Both the position numbers and the translations under genes were made by a program. This document shows positions 51,428-58,871 of a DNA stretch of 64,000 nucleotides, piece by piece. The stretch is from JADMIH01 sp036399775 (GTDB taxonomy: Bacteria; Chloroflexota; Chloroflexia; QHBQ01; JADMIH01), in NCBI GenBank assembly GCA_036399775.1, contig DASWMJ010000048.1, forward strand, positions 34,531 through 98,530, in the 5' to 3' direction. The notes under the pieces are model-generated. The model worked only from the letters and a program-made list of their open reading frames with translations, did not search any database and was not told the origin of the DNA. Every line of letters begins with the position of its first letter. The first letter of the stretch is position 1.

Positions 51428-52225
51428 ATGAGTAACATATCTGACAAGAGCCAAAAGATTCCGGCGAATGAAGAGGAGCAACCGTCGCGCCACCTGGCGT
51501 GGGAAGGCTGCTATAACACTCGTGAAGTGGGAGATTATCCTACTGAGGGCGGTGGGCGGACCCGTATGCGCACGCTCCTGCGTTCGGATAGCTTATATAG
51601 CCTCACGCCAAAGGGACAGGCGGCGTTGCGCGATTACGGAGTGCGTACCATCATAGACTTGCGCCTGGCAGAGGAGTTGGAGAGGCAGCCTAACCCTTTC
51701 GCCGCCCAGCAAGGGCCTGACGATGTGCCGCGCTACCTGAACCTGCCAATTCACGACCCGGCGACGACCGCCGACATAGACGCAGCGCAGGCGACAGAAG
51801 GCGACTACGTTGTCATCCTGGAGAGGAGCAAGGAGCAGGTAGCAGCGATCATCAAAGCCGTAGCAGCGAGCCTGGAAGATGGAGCAGTGCTGGTACATTG
51901 TGCCGGGGGGAAGGACCGCACGGGTATCATTATGGCGCTGCTGCTATCGCTGGCCGAGGTGCCCCGCGAGATAATAGCCCAGGACTACGCGCTCAGCGAG
52001 GCCCAACTAGAACCTTTTTATGCCGCGTGGCTGGAAGAGCAGAGCAAGGCGCAGGGCCGACCTGTTGAGAGGCCGCAGTGGATGGCCGCGCGGCCAGAGA
52101 AAATGCTGGGCTTGCTTGAATTCCTGGACTTGCACTACGGCGGGGTGGAAGGCTACCTTGATGCGGCAGAGGTGACGCAGGCTGACATGGCACAGATTCG
52201 CGAGCACCTCACAGATCTTCCCTAA
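51428..52225 (+). CDS. Tyrosine-protein phosphatase (Y_phosphatase3 type)
   Basis: The 265-residue protein has the early WEGCYNTREVGDYPT segment and the active site VHCAGGKDRTGIIMA (Cys-x5-Arg, about 158-165). The family includes PtpB-like and lipid or tyrosine phosphatases. The LRSDSLYSLTPKGQAALRDYG segment is also typical. Its TAA is the first bases of a repeat arm. Targets are unknown. Confidence 0.88.
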   Translation: MSNISDKSQKIPANEEEQPSRHLAWEGCYNTREVGDYPTEGGGRTRMRTLLRSDSLYSLTPKGQAALRDYGVRTIIDLRLAEELERQPNPFAAQQGPDDVPRYLNLPIHDPATTADIDAAQATEGDYVVILERSKEQVAAIIKAVAASLEDGAVLVHCAGGKDRTGIIMALLLSLAEVPREIIAQDYALSEAQLEPFYAAWLEEQSKAQGRPVERPQWMAARPEKMLGLLEFLDLHYGGVEGYLDAAEVTQADMAQIREHLTDLP

Positions 52226-52365
52226 CCGCAAAGACGCAAAGAGCCGCGAAGTTCGCTAAGGTTCTATGGGGTATTGCCCCGAGACGCAATTGTACCTGCC
52301 CCGGTAACCTGATAAACAATACGGTTCTTTGCGAACTTCGCGGCTCTTTGCGTCTTTGCGGTTAA
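52223..52365. repeat. Family D inverted repeat with 42-base arms, between convergent genes
   Basis: The left arm (52223-52265) begins with TAACCGCAAAGACGCAAAG, so its first three bases are the phosphatase stop codon. The right arm (52323-52365) is its near-exact complement and ends eight bases before the stop of the GGDEF gene. Both genes could use it as an mRNA 3' end structure. Confidence 0.85.
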
Positions 52366-52372
52366 AACTCGT

Positions 52373-54118
52373 TCAGTCCACGGTGCCGAGGTGCCAGACG
52401 CTTTGTTGAGGGAGCAAGGGGGCGGTGTGGGCTGCCGTGCGGTTGCGGCCCGTGCGCTTGGCCCTGTAGAGGGCGTCGTCGGCTGCCGCGATAAGGGCTT
52501 CTCTGGTCGTGATGGCCGCCGAGTACCCGGCCACGCCCAGGCTGACCGTCACGGGTATCTGCAAGACGCGGCCCGTACTGGCGACTGACACGAAAGGCTG
52601 AGAGGCAATCGCGTTCCTCAAGTCCTCGGCGACCTCAAAAGCATCTTTAGCCAGCGTCTCAGGCATGATGATAGCCAGTTCTTCCCCACCATAGCGGGCG
52701 GGCCTATCTGTTGCGCGCACGTTTGACCGCAGCAAGTGGGCTATCCACTTTAAGACTTCATCGCCTGTCTGGTGGCCGTAGGTGTCGTTGACCGCCTTGA
52801 AATGGTCGATGTCAAGCAGGATGAGGGCGGTGGGGCGGCCATATCGCTGGTAGCGGTGCATTTCGTCTTCGAGGAGCCTGTTCATCTCGCGCCTGTTGTG
52901 CAGGCCGGTTAGCTCGTCAACTACTGCCAGCCTGTGCAGGGTGTCATGGGCGCGCTTGCGTTCGATGACCTCGGCGGCAAGCTGGTCGTTCAGCCTCTGT
53001 AACTCGGTGGTGCGCTCGGCAACACGCCTTTCAAGGTCAAGGTTGAGGCGGCGCACTTCCTCTTCCGCCCGCTTGCGTTGCGTCACGTCATGCGCTATGC
53101 ACACCATCGCCACCGGCACGTCTCGCTTGCCGCGCATTACCTCTACCGACAGGCTGACGGTTTTTTCGCTACCCTGGCGTGGACGGTAAGTCAATTCGTA
53201 CCCGGCGTTTGTCGCGACCGTGCCCGTGCTGCTGATGGCGGCAAGCTGGCGGGCGAACAATGGGTCGCCCAGCGCGGCGGTTACGGGTTGCCCAATAAGC
53301 TCGTGGCTACGCCGCCCGAACATCTCAACGGCAGCACGGTTGGCGACGCGCACTATGCCGTCCGGGTCTAGCACCAGCAGGGCGTCTCGCATGGTGGCGA
53401 TTATCTGCCTGGCGGCGAAAGCGGGAGTTATGTCAACCAAATGGTGTCGCCAGACCGTCCAGGCTACCACGATGAGGAACCCTGACAGGGGCGCGTAGCC
53501 GAATGGATATAGCGGCACTCCGTAGGCCGCGACGAAGTCCACGCAGCCCAGGTAGCCGATGCCGAACGCGACTATGAACAGCCTGACGCGGTGCTTGTGC
53601 GTGCCCGGATTTGCCCGGCGGTACTCCACGGCGAAGCAGCCCATACTGGCGATCAGCACCGTGAAGAAGAAAGCCATGAAGACGGTGCCCAGCCATTCGT
53701 ACCTGGGATAGTAGCCCCACCAATACTTGTGTACCCCGGTGATAAGGGTGTCTGTGGTGGTTGCTACAATGGCGAAAAGCGCGGCGCAGGCCCAACTGAG
53801 GACTATCGCCCTGGTATAAACCCGGAGCTTATGCAGGGCGGCAGCCGTAAACTGGAACGCCGCCGGGGCTATGAACGGCACGCCCAGGTAAGCGCCTTTG
53901 GTCCACCACAGGGCTGTAGCGGCGTCTTGAGCCGAATAGACGCAGGAGAATGCGAAGAGCCAGGTCGCGACGGCCAGGGATAGCGCCAGGAAGGAGACGC
54001 TCACCAGCGAGACGCGCTCACGCACCAGGACGAGAGTGCCGAGCAGCAAGAGCGCGAGCGACATCACCAACGTGGGGATGGCGTAGGCGCTGGGGGTAAG
54101 GGCAAGGGCGTCAAGCAT
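52373..54118 (-). CDS. Membrane diguanylate cyclase with PAS domain
   Basis: The 581-residue protein has seven membrane helices at the N-terminus (about 10-220, of the histidine-kinase N-terminal 7TM type), a PAS domain (about 235-345, DALLVLDPDGIVRVANRAA), a coiled coil (about 350-385) and a GGDEF domain. The active site is GGEEL (477-481), which is catalytic in known cyclases, and an RATD product-inhibition site lies exactly five residues before it. It should make cyclic di-GMP in response to a ligand sensed by the membrane or PAS part. TATAGT lies upstream as a -10. Confidence 0.9.
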   Translation of the reverse strand: MLDALALTPSAYAIPTLVMSLALLLLGTLVLVRERVSLVSVSFLALSLAVATWLFAFSCVYSAQDAATALWWTKGAYLGVPFIAPAAFQFTAAALHKLRVYTRAIVLSWACAALFAIVATTTDTLITGVHKYWWGYYPRYEWLGTVFMAFFFTVLIASMGCFAVEYRRANPGTHKHRVRLFIVAFGIGYLGCVDFVAAYGVPLYPFGYAPLSGFLIVVAWTVWRHHLVDITPAFAARQIIATMRDALLVLDPDGIVRVANRAAVEMFGRRSHELIGQPVTAALGDPLFARQLAAISSTGTVATNAGYELTYRPRQGSEKTVSLSVEVMRGKRDVPVAMVCIAHDVTQRKRAEEEVRRLNLDLERRVAERTTELQRLNDQLAAEVIERKRAHDTLHRLAVVDELTGLHNRREMNRLLEDEMHRYQRYGRPTALILLDIDHFKAVNDTYGHQTGDEVLKWIAHLLRSNVRATDRPARYGGEELAIIMPETLAKDAFEVAEDLRNAIASQPFVSVASTGRVLQIPVTVSLGVAGYSAAITTREALIAAADDALYRAKRTGRNRTAAHTAPLLPQQSVWHLGTVD

Positions 54119-54283
54119 ATCGGGTATCAGTCATGGGGATTGTGTTACTCTCACTATACGGGTTGCCGCAGCCAACTGCCATGAGATAATAGTACTGTTA
54201 CACACGGCGCGAAGTAGTAGCCATCCTGGTTGAAGGCCGAGGGCAGGGATGGCAAAGAAACTGCTATGCAACTCCTCTAAGAG

Positions 54284-54326
54284 TAGGGATCAGGGATCAG
54301 GGACCAGGGATCAGGGGTTAGGTTAC
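54284..54326. repeat. Family A repeat (GGGATCAGGGATCAGGGACC units)
   Basis: Three to four GGGATCAGGG-type units lie in the divergent space between the GGDEF gene and the GT-C gene. No inverted partner is visible here. Confidence 0.75.
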
Positions 54327-54372
54327 AGACCAGCAATATATAAGCTCACTTGCAGACGCGCGAATTGAAACA

Positions 54373-56124
54373 ATGAATCAGCAGCATCAAAATAACCCAG
54401 GCCATACAGGGTCGAATCTCTTCAGACTGCCGCCGGCAGTTGCCTACGGCCTACTCATGCTGTTCGGCTACGCTGTGCTTTTCGTGCTCCTCCAATCGAA
54501 CGCTTTCCGTGAAAGTCCTACGCTCGTACCCGACAGGTGGCCTGCGGTATTCTATCCCCTGCGTGAGTTTTTGCCTCAAGACTGGCTGGCCGGAGACAGG
54601 GCTTCCTCTATGGGGTTGCTCAATGCGGGCATCTACCTCGGCCTGGTGGCTTTCTTATTCGTGGTCTATCTGCGCGCCGTTCGTTACGCTTACAGGCTGT
54701 ACGGCCACGCAACTACCCGGCATATAAACAACATGATGAAGGCTGTGCTTGCTGTCACGGCAGCTATACTCGCGCTGTTGTTCTTCGCGCCGGGCACGCT
54801 TTCGACCGACCTCTTCAGCTACATCTGGTACGGGCGCATATTGGGCGTGTACGGAGACAATCCATACATTAGCTATCCCGCGCAGTACGCATGGTCGGAT
54901 CCAACGGGCTGGCTCCAATGGGTCTATTGGCAGTACACGCCTTCGATGTACGGCCCGCTGTGGGTGGGGTTGGCGGGCGGTATCGCCGCCGTCGGGCAGG
55001 CGATTGATGGGGACATAGTGACGCATTTACTAGGCCACAAGCTGGTGGCGAGCCTGGCCCACCTGCTGAATATATGGTTCATGTGGAAGGTGGCCGGGCC
55101 TGTGGTGAGCCGCTTCTGGAAGGGACCTCAGAACGCCGCGACGGCAGACGACGCGGGGTGGCAGAGCGCGGCACGTCTAGCTATCACGCTTACATACGCC
55201 TGGAACCCTCTGCTGCTCATCGAGTTCGGGGTAAGCGGCCATAACGACGTGCTGGTAGTAACGGGCCTGCTGGCGGCGATATGGCTGCACCTCGCAGGCA
55301 GGTGGCGCATGGCGGTGCTCGCCATCACACTGGCAGCCCTGGTGAAGATAACGGCGTTGCTGCTGTTGCCTGGCTATCTGTGGCTGCTCTTCTGGGAGGC
55401 AAGGGGGCACACCAGGCGTGACAGGGTATTGGCGGGCTTATTCCGGGTGGCGCAGGGTGCGGGCATAGCGCTCGCGGCTACCCTGTTTGCCTATTGGCCT
55501 TTCGTGCAGGATTCTCGCGCATTGCAAATGATGGCCGACGGCCCACCTACGCGACTGTTTATCCACTCTTTGGGCGCGATAATCAGATTCAAATTGCCGG
55601 AGGGCGTTAGCTACATCGCAGGCGCGCTGGGCTGGCAGCCGACAAGGTTTTGGAGCATAGAGCAGGTGGGCTGGCGGTTGGACTGGCCTGCGCGCTGGGG
55701 GATGTTGATGATTACGGGCGCGGTAGCCGTCTACCAGACATGGCGCGCCCGCACCTTTCCGGGCACAATCTCAGCCTGGGGCTGGCTGCTCTTTGTTTAT
55801 CTGACTGTAGGCTCGGTGTGGTTCTGGCCCTGGTACGTCGCGTGGCTGCTCGTGCCGGTGGCGCTGCTCGGTCCGGGGCGGCTGTGGAACGCCACGCAGC
55901 TACTTTGCGCGAGCAGCCTGGCCCTGTACGCCATATTCCCTGACAGAGCCGCCCCATTTGACATGCTGGCAGGTTGGACCGGCCTGGTGGTGATGGCCCC
56001 GCCTCTGTTATATGTGCTCGGCAGCTATGGCCGTGAAATGTTACACCGCGAGGCAGGGAGCCGCGCCCACACCACACAGCCAACGCATCAGTCTCAGCCA
56101 GCCAGGACCAGCATTACGTCCTGA
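54373..56124 (+). CDS. GT-C fold membrane glycosyltransferase (mannosyltransferase-like)
   Basis: The 583-residue protein has about 12 to 13 membrane helices. The first extracytoplasmic loop carries LSTDLFSYIWYGRILGVYGDNPY, with an Asp at the place where GT-C enzymes bind their lipid-phosphate donor; GHNDVLVVTGLL and AALVKITALLLLPGYLWLLFW are typical of the polyprenol-phosphate mannosyltransferases (MptB-like or GT87). It would add hexoses to envelope glycolipids or glycoproteins from outside. It ends with a strong terminator. Confidence 0.7.
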   Translation: MNQQHQNNPGHTGSNLFRLPPAVAYGLLMLFGYAVLFVLLQSNAFRESPTLVPDRWPAVFYPLREFLPQDWLAGDRASSMGLLNAGIYLGLVAFLFVVYLRAVRYAYRLYGHATTRHINNMMKAVLAVTAAILALLFFAPGTLSTDLFSYIWYGRILGVYGDNPYISYPAQYAWSDPTGWLQWVYWQYTPSMYGPLWVGLAGGIAAVGQAIDGDIVTHLLGHKLVASLAHLLNIWFMWKVAGPVVSRFWKGPQNAATADDAGWQSAARLAITLTYAWNPLLLIEFGVSGHNDVLVVTGLLAAIWLHLAGRWRMAVLAITLAALVKITALLLLPGYLWLLFWEARGHTRRDRVLAGLFRVAQGAGIALAATLFAYWPFVQDSRALQMMADGPPTRLFIHSLGAIIRFKLPEGVSYIAGALGWQPTRFWSIEQVGWRLDWPARWGMLMITGAVAVYQTWRARTFPGTISAWGWLLFVYLTVGSVWFWPWYVAWLLVPVALLGPGRLWNATQLLCASSLALYAIFPDRAAPFDMLAGWTGLVVMAPPLLYVLGSYGREMLHREAGSRAHTTQPTHQSQPARTSITS

Positions 56125-56161
56125 GCAAACATACTTATTCTTCCCGCATGCGGGAGGAGAA

Positions 56162-56223
56162 TTCAATAGAAAAAGAAAGGAAAATGGGCACCTGCGCCCA
56201 TTTTCCTTTCTTTTTCTATTGAA
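56162..56223. terminator. Bidirectional terminator between GT-C and SWIM genes
   Basis: Arms of 28 bases (56162-56189 and 56196-56223) pair perfectly, with A-rich and T-rich outer halves and a short GC inner stem. It separates convergent genes. Confidence 0.9.
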
Positions 56224-56253
56224 CTTAAGATTTAACTTGAATTGAGTGAGCGC

Positions 56254-56520
56254 CTAGCCTCGCGGGGCGAGCGGCGTTTCGCTCCTGCTTTCCAGGGAAA
56301 GCATCGGTGCCAGGATGCGCTGGACGGCCATTACGTGGCTGCAAGTGCCATAACCCGAGTAGAAGCTGCAAGAGCAACTCCAATGATTATTCTCTAAATT
56401 AAGGTGGTAAGTATTATGCTCGCCATTGAAATCCGCTGTTAGACTCTGTATGGAAACACGCTCAGGTTCTTGCTCGTAGCGGTGCGCTTTCTCTATCTTG
56501 CCGATCAAGCTGGAATTCAT
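56254..56520 (-). CDS. Small SWIM zinc-finger protein
   Basis: The start is ATG 56520, with GGAGG eight bases before it; 88 residues. CSCSFYSGYGTCSH fits the SWIM pattern CxCx(n)CxH, which binds zinc and often DNA or protein. SWIM domains are usually found in larger proteins (helicases, transposases), so a stand-alone copy is unusual. A hairpin with a T run lies about 85 bases upstream on the same strand. Function unknown. Confidence 0.7.
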   Translation of the reverse strand: MNSSLIGKIEKAHRYEQEPERVSIQSLTADFNGEHNTYHLNLENNHWSCSCSFYSGYGTCSHVMAVQRILAPMLSLESRSETPLAPRG

Positions 56521-56594
56521 TTCGCCATCCTCCAATCTAATTTGCTGACGATGTGTCCGCGCCTGGCAAATCCGAACCGGGGAGAGCCTCGCCT

Positions 56595-56638
56595 AAAAAC
56601 ACAAACACCGGCGCGAGCCGATCTCGCTGCCGGTGTTT
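56595..56638 (-). terminator. Hairpin with T run in the leader of the SWIM gene
   Basis: On the minus strand a 10-base stem (AAACACCGGC and its complement) with a further 5-base inner stem (GCGAG/CTCGC) is followed by GTGTTTTTAG. It could stop or attenuate transcription before the SWIM gene. On the plus strand no T run follows. Confidence 0.5.
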
Positions 56639-56839
56639 TACACATCGCGGGGCACCGCGTCGAATACGCCACTTGCCCCAAGAAATATGATTTTCATAGG
56701 CTTGGTCCTCCGCTTTCCGGAGATTTGTTACTGGCATTATATACCCGCAGGCCGACCCCGTCAAGTGATTTTTACCCATTCTAGCCCAAAAGTCCCTCTA
56801 TTTTCCCAGGGCAAACACATCAAAATTGGAGTAGTGGAC

Positions 56840-56979
56840 GGAACCGCCAAGACGCCAAGAGCGCCAAGACCACGTTAAGTTATTGTGTTATGTATACGGT
56901 AGGTGAATATTGGGCTTATGAGAAAATCCCATAAAATACTTGGCGGTATCTTGGCGCTCTTGGCGTCTTGGCGGTTTCG
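56840..56979. repeat. Family D variant (CCGCCAAGACGCCAAGAGCG)
   Basis: Left arm ACCGCCAAGACGCCAAGAGC at 56842 and a complementary right arm at 56941-56979 (GGCGCTCTTGGCGTCTTGG) enclose about 70 bases. The unit is the CCAAG version of the CAAAG unit used elsewhere. It fills the spacer before the beta-lactamase-fold gene. Confidence 0.8.
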
Positions 56980-57061
56980 TATTAGTGGTTGCAGCTTGTG
57001 GCCTTTTCATTTGGGATGCGTTTTCCCTATGTCCCCTGACCCCTATTTTCACAGTAGCATA

Positions 57062-57070
57062 TGCTATAAT
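57062..57070 (+). promoter_or_regulatory. Extended -10 promoter of the beta-lactamase-fold gene
   Basis: TGCTATAAT is a TGn-extended -10 box 46 bases before the ATG at 57117. No -35 is clear. Confidence 0.55.
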
Positions 57071-57116
57071 ATGTGAAGGTTCAGAATGCATCTTTTTTCA
57101 CAAGGGACAGAGGTTT

Positions 57117-58568
57117 ATGCGTAGTTTTTCGCCGTCGTGGCGGCGGTTGGCGGCGGGATTATTGGCCGTGTGTGTGGCGCTCGCCCTTTTCGGTACGCCT
57201 CTGCACGGGAGCATCCATGCCCAGGCAGAAACGCCGACGCCCATGCTGTACGGCAGCGCGCCCGACGTGCCCGATAGCCAGTTACAGGCCATTATCGAGG
57301 AGGTAGTAGGCGACCTCCCCGGCACCTGGGGCATCGCCGTCAAGAAGCTCGATACGGGGCAGTACGCCTCCTACAACGGCGACGAGCAGCAGGTCTCCGC
57401 ATCTCTATACAAGATGTGGGTGCTGAGCGAGCTTTACCGGCAGGCCAAAGCAGGCGACATCGAGCTTGATGGCTACGCGTCGGTCACGGGCGACGACGCT
57501 TATTACGACTCCCTGTTGGGCGACCTGCGCCTGGCCCCCGGCAACTCCATCACGTTGCGGCGGGCAGCGTACATGATGATAACGGTCAGCGACAACACCG
57601 CGTCCCACCTGCTCGTCCGCACGCTGGGGCCGGACAACGTCAATCGCTTCATGCGGCGGAACGGCCTCACCCACTCCTACCTCGATTGGAGCGGCGTAGG
57701 TGACAACCTGACTACCCCCCTTGACGTATTGCGCGAGATGGAAATGATCGCCACGTCGAAGATGGTAGACGCCGAGGCGAGCAAGCAGATGGTGGACCTG
57801 ATGCTGGACCAGCAGATAAACAATCTCCTCCCGCCGGGCCTGCCCAGCCAGGCGCGTTTCGCCCACAAGACCGGCTCGCTTGACGGCCTGCTGCACGATG
57901 CGGGGATAGTCTACGGGCCTTCGGGGCCTTTCGTCATAGTGGCGATGTCCAGCGACCTCTACAGCTACTCTACCGCGTGGGACAACATGCCCACGCTCGC
58001 CCGCCGCGTCTACGACTATTTCAACGAGCGCCCTTCCAGCCCCGCCCTCTATTTCCCGCAGACGCGACAGACCGTAGGGCACGACTTCCTAAAGTTCTGG
58101 CACGACCAGGGAGGCGTTGAGAAGTTCGGCTACCCCATCGGCCCGGAGCACATGCGCGGCGGCGTGCTGACCCAGCAGTTCGAGCGGGCGCGGTTCGAGT
58201 GGCACCCTGAAAACGCGAGGGCTGGAGGCGCGCACCCGCAGGTGGCGCTTGGGTTGGTCGGGCAGGAACGCGCCGCGCAGCTTGGACATGCGTGGCAGCG
58301 CGAGCCGGACGCGGGGCGGGGCAAATATTTCCCTGAGACTGGGCAGAATATAAGCGGGGAGATTTACGCTTACTGGCTGGACAACGGCGGCGAGAGGCTC
58401 TTCGGCTATCCTATCTCGCCCGCAGCCGAGATGATAAACCCCACCGACGGCAAGAGCTACACAATGCAATGGTTCCAACGCGCCCGCATGGAGATACACC
58501 CGGAGTTGCCCGAAGGGAAGCAGGTGGTGCTGGGCGCGCTCGTCTCGGAAATGCAGGGTAGCCGGTAG
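57117..58568 (+). CDS. Secreted class A beta-lactamase-fold protein with two FGYP modules
   Basis: The start is ATG 57117 (GGGACAGAGG upstream); the longer frame crosses a repeat. The 483-residue product has a signal peptide (LAAGLLAVCVALALFGTPLH), a serine-hydrolase domain (about 50-300) and two FGYP/ERxRFE(W)HPEN modules (about 305-480). Active-site motifs of the class A fold are present: Ser96-Leu-Tyr-Lys99, Ser158-Asp-Asn160 and Lys251-Thr-Gly253. I do not see the ExxLN motif with Glu166, which class A enzymes need to hydrolyse the acyl intermediate, so it is more likely a penicillin-binding or peptidoglycan-acting protein than a resistance enzyme. The modules match those at 29218. Confidence 0.8.
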   Translation: MRSFSPSWRRLAAGLLAVCVALALFGTPLHGSIHAQAETPTPMLYGSAPDVPDSQLQAIIEEVVGDLPGTWGIAVKKLDTGQYASYNGDEQQVSASLYKMWVLSELYRQAKAGDIELDGYASVTGDDAYYDSLLGDLRLAPGNSITLRRAAYMMITVSDNTASHLLVRTLGPDNVNRFMRRNGLTHSYLDWSGVGDNLTTPLDVLREMEMIATSKMVDAEASKQMVDLMLDQQINNLLPPGLPSQARFAHKTGSLDGLLHDAGIVYGPSGPFVIVAMSSDLYSYSTAWDNMPTLARRVYDYFNERPSSPALYFPQTRQTVGHDFLKFWHDQGGVEKFGYPIGPEHMRGGVLTQQFERARFEWHPENARAGGAHPQVALGLVGQERAAQLGHAWQREPDAGRGKYFPETGQNISGEIYAYWLDNGGERLFGYPISPAAEMINPTDGKSYTMQWFQRARMEIHPELPEGKQVVLGALVSEMQGSR

Positions 58569-58589
58569 GATTGCGGCTGGCCGACTTTT

Positions 58590-58720
58590 GCCCGGCGATA
58601 GTTCGCTACGCTCATAGTCGCGGGCAACGAATACAAAGTCGCCCTACGGCGACTACTCTATCCATCATAGTCCGCGTAGGCGGACTTCGTTTGCGTAGCC
58701 CGCAGATTTATCTGCCGGGC
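58590..58720. repeat. Family G repeat, long copy
   Basis: The part at 58638-58703 repeats the family G sequence of 28570-28634 nearly base for base. Here it is nested in outer arms based on GCCCGGCGATAGTTCGC and TTTATCTGCCGGGC. Nothing else is seen in the 303-base spacer up to 58871. Confidence 0.75.
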
Positions 58721-58871
58721 GCTCTTGCCGTCGCATATCATGCCTATTTTAGTGGGCATTAGAAATGCGAATTATGCAACTGGTATGGTGCCTCAGTCGT
58801 TATATTGAATGCGGGGTTTCTTCCCCTTAGCCTCGCAGGTCCCGCGCAATCACGTTAGAGAGGAAGCACCT

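Noticed and set aside
56940..57116. Longer start for the beta-lactamase-fold protein
   Set aside because: The added part covers a family D arm and the promoter; ATG 57117 begins a regular signal peptide.
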